DNA of 7,580 nucleotides from an uncultured Oscillospiraceae bacterium (lineage in GTDB: Bacteria > Bacillota > Clostridia > Oscillospirales > Acutalibacteraceae). Numbering within the stretch: position 1 is the stretch's first letter; the number at the start of each line of letters is the position of its first letter. This document shows, in pieces, positions 6,193-7,580 of this stretch. The notes beneath the pieces were generated by a model that was not told where the DNA came from, ran no database searches, and saw nothing but the letters and a program-made list of their open reading frames with translations. Made by a program: the position numbers and the translations under genes. Location: assembly GCA_900555545.1 (NCBI GenBank), contig USLQ01000042.1:1-7580 (forward strand), written 5' to 3'.

Positions 6193-7580
6193 CACGAACG
6201 ATCCGGCGCAGGAATGTGATATCATGTCCACGCTTTTTGACGGCAATATTATAGTTCTTGACACCGTCAACCTGTCCTTCTAACTCTGTCAACTCATGAT
6301 AGTGCGTCGCAAAGAGCGTTTTGGCCCCCAGCGTGCGCTTGGATGAAGTGAACTCCAATACAGCTCGGGCAATGCTCATCCCATCGAAGGTGGATGTACC
6401 GCGCCCTATCTCGTCAAAGATAATCAAGCTTTTACTTGTGGCATGCTTTAAGATTTCGGCGACCTCGTTCATCTCAACCATAAACGTTGACTGCCCGGAG
6501 GCGAGATCATCTGCTGCGCCGACACGGGTAAATACGCTGTCAACAAGCCCGATGTGCGCGCTGCGCGCCGGTACAAAGGAACCAATCTGTGCCATAATGA
6601 CGATTAGGGCAACTTGCCGCATATAGGTAGACTTACCAGCCATGTTGGGGCCGGTAATGATCGCACAACGGTCCTCCCCATTGTTCAGGAAGGTATCATT
6701 CGGTACAAATGGCACATCGCGCAACACCTTTTCCACCACGGGGTGGCGCCCCTCCTCAATTGCAATGCAGTCCGATGTATCGACAAGCGGACAGGCATAT
6801 TGATTAGAATAGGCAACATGTGCTAAAGAACAGAGCACATCCAGTACGGAGATCGCCTTTGCAGTACGGTTGATCCGCAGGAACTGGTCGGCCGCCTGCT
6901 GGCGGATCTGTGTAAAAAGGTTATATTCCAGCTGAACACTCCGCTCCTGTGCGCCGAGCACTTTGGCCTCAAGGTCTTTTAGTTCCTGGGTAATATACCG
7001 CTCACAGTTTGCGAGCGTTTGCTTGCGCACATAATTGTCCGGAACCTGATCCTTAGACCCATTCGGAACCTCTATGTAGTAACCAAATACACGGTTATAG
7101 CCGACCTTCAGCTTTTTGATCCCAGTCTTTTCGCGTTCGGATTCCTCAATCTGAGCGATAAATCCCTTACCGTTGTGAATTATGTAACGCAGCGAGTCGA
7201 GTTCTTCACTGAAGCCGTCCTTGATCAGATTGCCCTCCCGCACGGAAAACGGAGGATTATCCACGATGGAGCGGTCGATAATGTCACGCAGATCATCGAG
7301 GATATCAATGGACTCATCCAGCGTTTTTAGCATCCCGCACTGTGCACCGGAAAGCAATTGCTTAATAGGCCCCAGTTTTGCGAAAGTATCTGCCAAAGCA
7401 CGGAGCTCTCGCGCATTAGCTGTCGCGTAGACAACTCGGGCCATCAGGCGTTCCAGGTCGTGGATTCCATCGAGCTGCTCCATCAGATCTTCCCGCAGAG
7501 ATAGATGATCCACCAGCTCGGCTACCGCATTTTGGCGGGCAAGGATCTTGCTGCAGCTGAGCAGAGGCTGCTCAATCCAA
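5936..7580 (-). CDS. mutS: DNA mismatch recognition ATPase MutS (5'-partial, frameshifted near its C-terminus)
   Basis: The frame is open to the right edge and reads from WIEQPLL, a MutS core-domain sequence, so the N-terminal mismatch-binding and connector domains lie outside the window. It includes core and clamp domains (7579 to about 6800; KVGYNRVFGYYIEV around 7080-7120) and then the ABC-type ATPase. Walker A GPNMAGKST is at 6626-6652, the signature region is DLASGQSTFMVEMNE, Walker B/D-loop DEIGRGTST is near 6391-6415, and the switch is THYHEL. MutS dimers bind mismatches and recruit MutL. After FLRRIVRG the frame fails (6190-6196). Family members continue GGADxSYGI, but here that continuation lies in another frame, and this one adds 85 unrelated residues before the TGA at 5936-5938. 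The true continuation is 5908-6192. Either the gene is broken in this strain or the sequence has an error. Confidence 0.93.
   Translation of the reverse strand, partial: WIEQPLLSCSKILARQNAVAELVDHLSLREDLMEQLDGIHDLERLMARVVYATANARELRALADTFAKLGPIKQLLSGAQCGMLKTLDESIDILDDLRDIIDRSIVDNPPFSVREGNLIKDGFSEELDSLRYIIHNGKGFIAQIEESEREKTGIKKLKVGYNRVFGYYIEVPNGSKDQVPDNYVRKQTLANCERYITQELKDLEAKVLGAQERSVQLEYNLFTQIRQQAADQFLRINRTAKAISVLDVLCSLAHVAYSNQYACPLVDTSDCIAIEEGRHPVVEKVLRDVPFVPNDTFLNNGEDRCAIITGPNMAGKSTYMRQVALIVIMAQIGSFVPARSAHIGLVDSVFTRVGAADDLASGQSTFMVEMNEVAEILKHATSKSLIIFDEIGRGTSTFDGMSIARAVLEFTSSKRTLGAKTLFATHYHELTELEGQVDGVKNYNIAVKKRGHDITFLRRIVRGRRKLRYRCSTLGWRSGQGCLPRACDSAFARGTGALFRQGRDERSPRGGDGTGFHGLFGGKGDIGRSAKSRYQFPYPYTCTIPIG
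6187..6196 (-). other. Frameshift site in mutS
   Basis: The coding strand reads CGTGGCAGAC. CGT closes the intact ATPase frame (Ile-Val-Arg) and GCA GAC opens the conserved Ala-Asp-Gly-Ser-Tyr-Gly frame, with one G left between them. The family consensus Arg-Gly-Gly-Ala-Asp needs two glycine codons, so about 5 nt are missing (2 nt if only one glycine was present). A source such as CGTGGCGGCGCAGAC, losing GGCGC or GCGGC between short GGC/GC repeats, would give exactly this sequence; the source sequence is my inference. Confidence 0.75.

Noticed and set aside
6187..6196. Programmed ribosomal frameshift in mutS
   Set aside because: There is no slippery run, stop codon at the shift point or internal SD of the kind seen in known +1 sites. 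Bypass would also still lose the conserved Gly-Gly. A deletion or sequence error fits better.

Overview
The window is a dense, one-directional gene block. All seven genes lie on the minus strand, so transcription runs from high to low coordinates. Gaps are 46 bp or less, and two neighbouring pairs overlap. Gene content (MutS/MutL without MutH, SepF, DivIVA, YlmE/YggS) and strong GGAGG-type ribosome binding sites indicate a Gram-positive Bacillota bacterium. A moderately GC-rich member of the Clostridia is most likely, possibly Oscillospirales-like; the species cannot be named from this sequence.

In transcription order the layout is: mutS (enters from the right edge, 7580 to 5908, 5'-partial, with a frameshift near 6190), mutL (5872-3908), miaA (3906-2917), a HlyD-like membrane-anchored adaptor (about 2948-1707), a YggS/YlmE PLP-binding protein (1726-1004), sepF (984-532) and a divIVA-family gene (485 off the left edge). 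No stretch longer than 300 bp lacks a gene. I saw no tRNA, rRNA, CRISPR array, insertion sequence or intrinsic terminator.

The right half is the common mismatch-repair and tRNA-modification set mutS-mutL-miaA. The left half is a shortened version of the Gram-positive ylm/division cluster (ylmE-sepF-...-divIVA) without ylmG (YggT) and ylmH (S4 domain). The HlyD-like gene sits at the junction. The tight spacing suggests one transcript covering DNA repair, tRNA modification and septum formation.

Most of the window is ordinary housekeeping DNA and I do not see an undescribed defence or mobile system. The points worth a second look are: the frameshift in mutS, which separates the intact ATPase core from a still-conserved C-terminus; a mutL ribosome binding site matching 13-14 nt of the 16S 3' end; eight consecutive 11-residue repeats in the DivIVA coiled coil; a perfect 2 x 11-bp tandem repeat before divIVA; and the hybrid gene order with an orphan adaptor.
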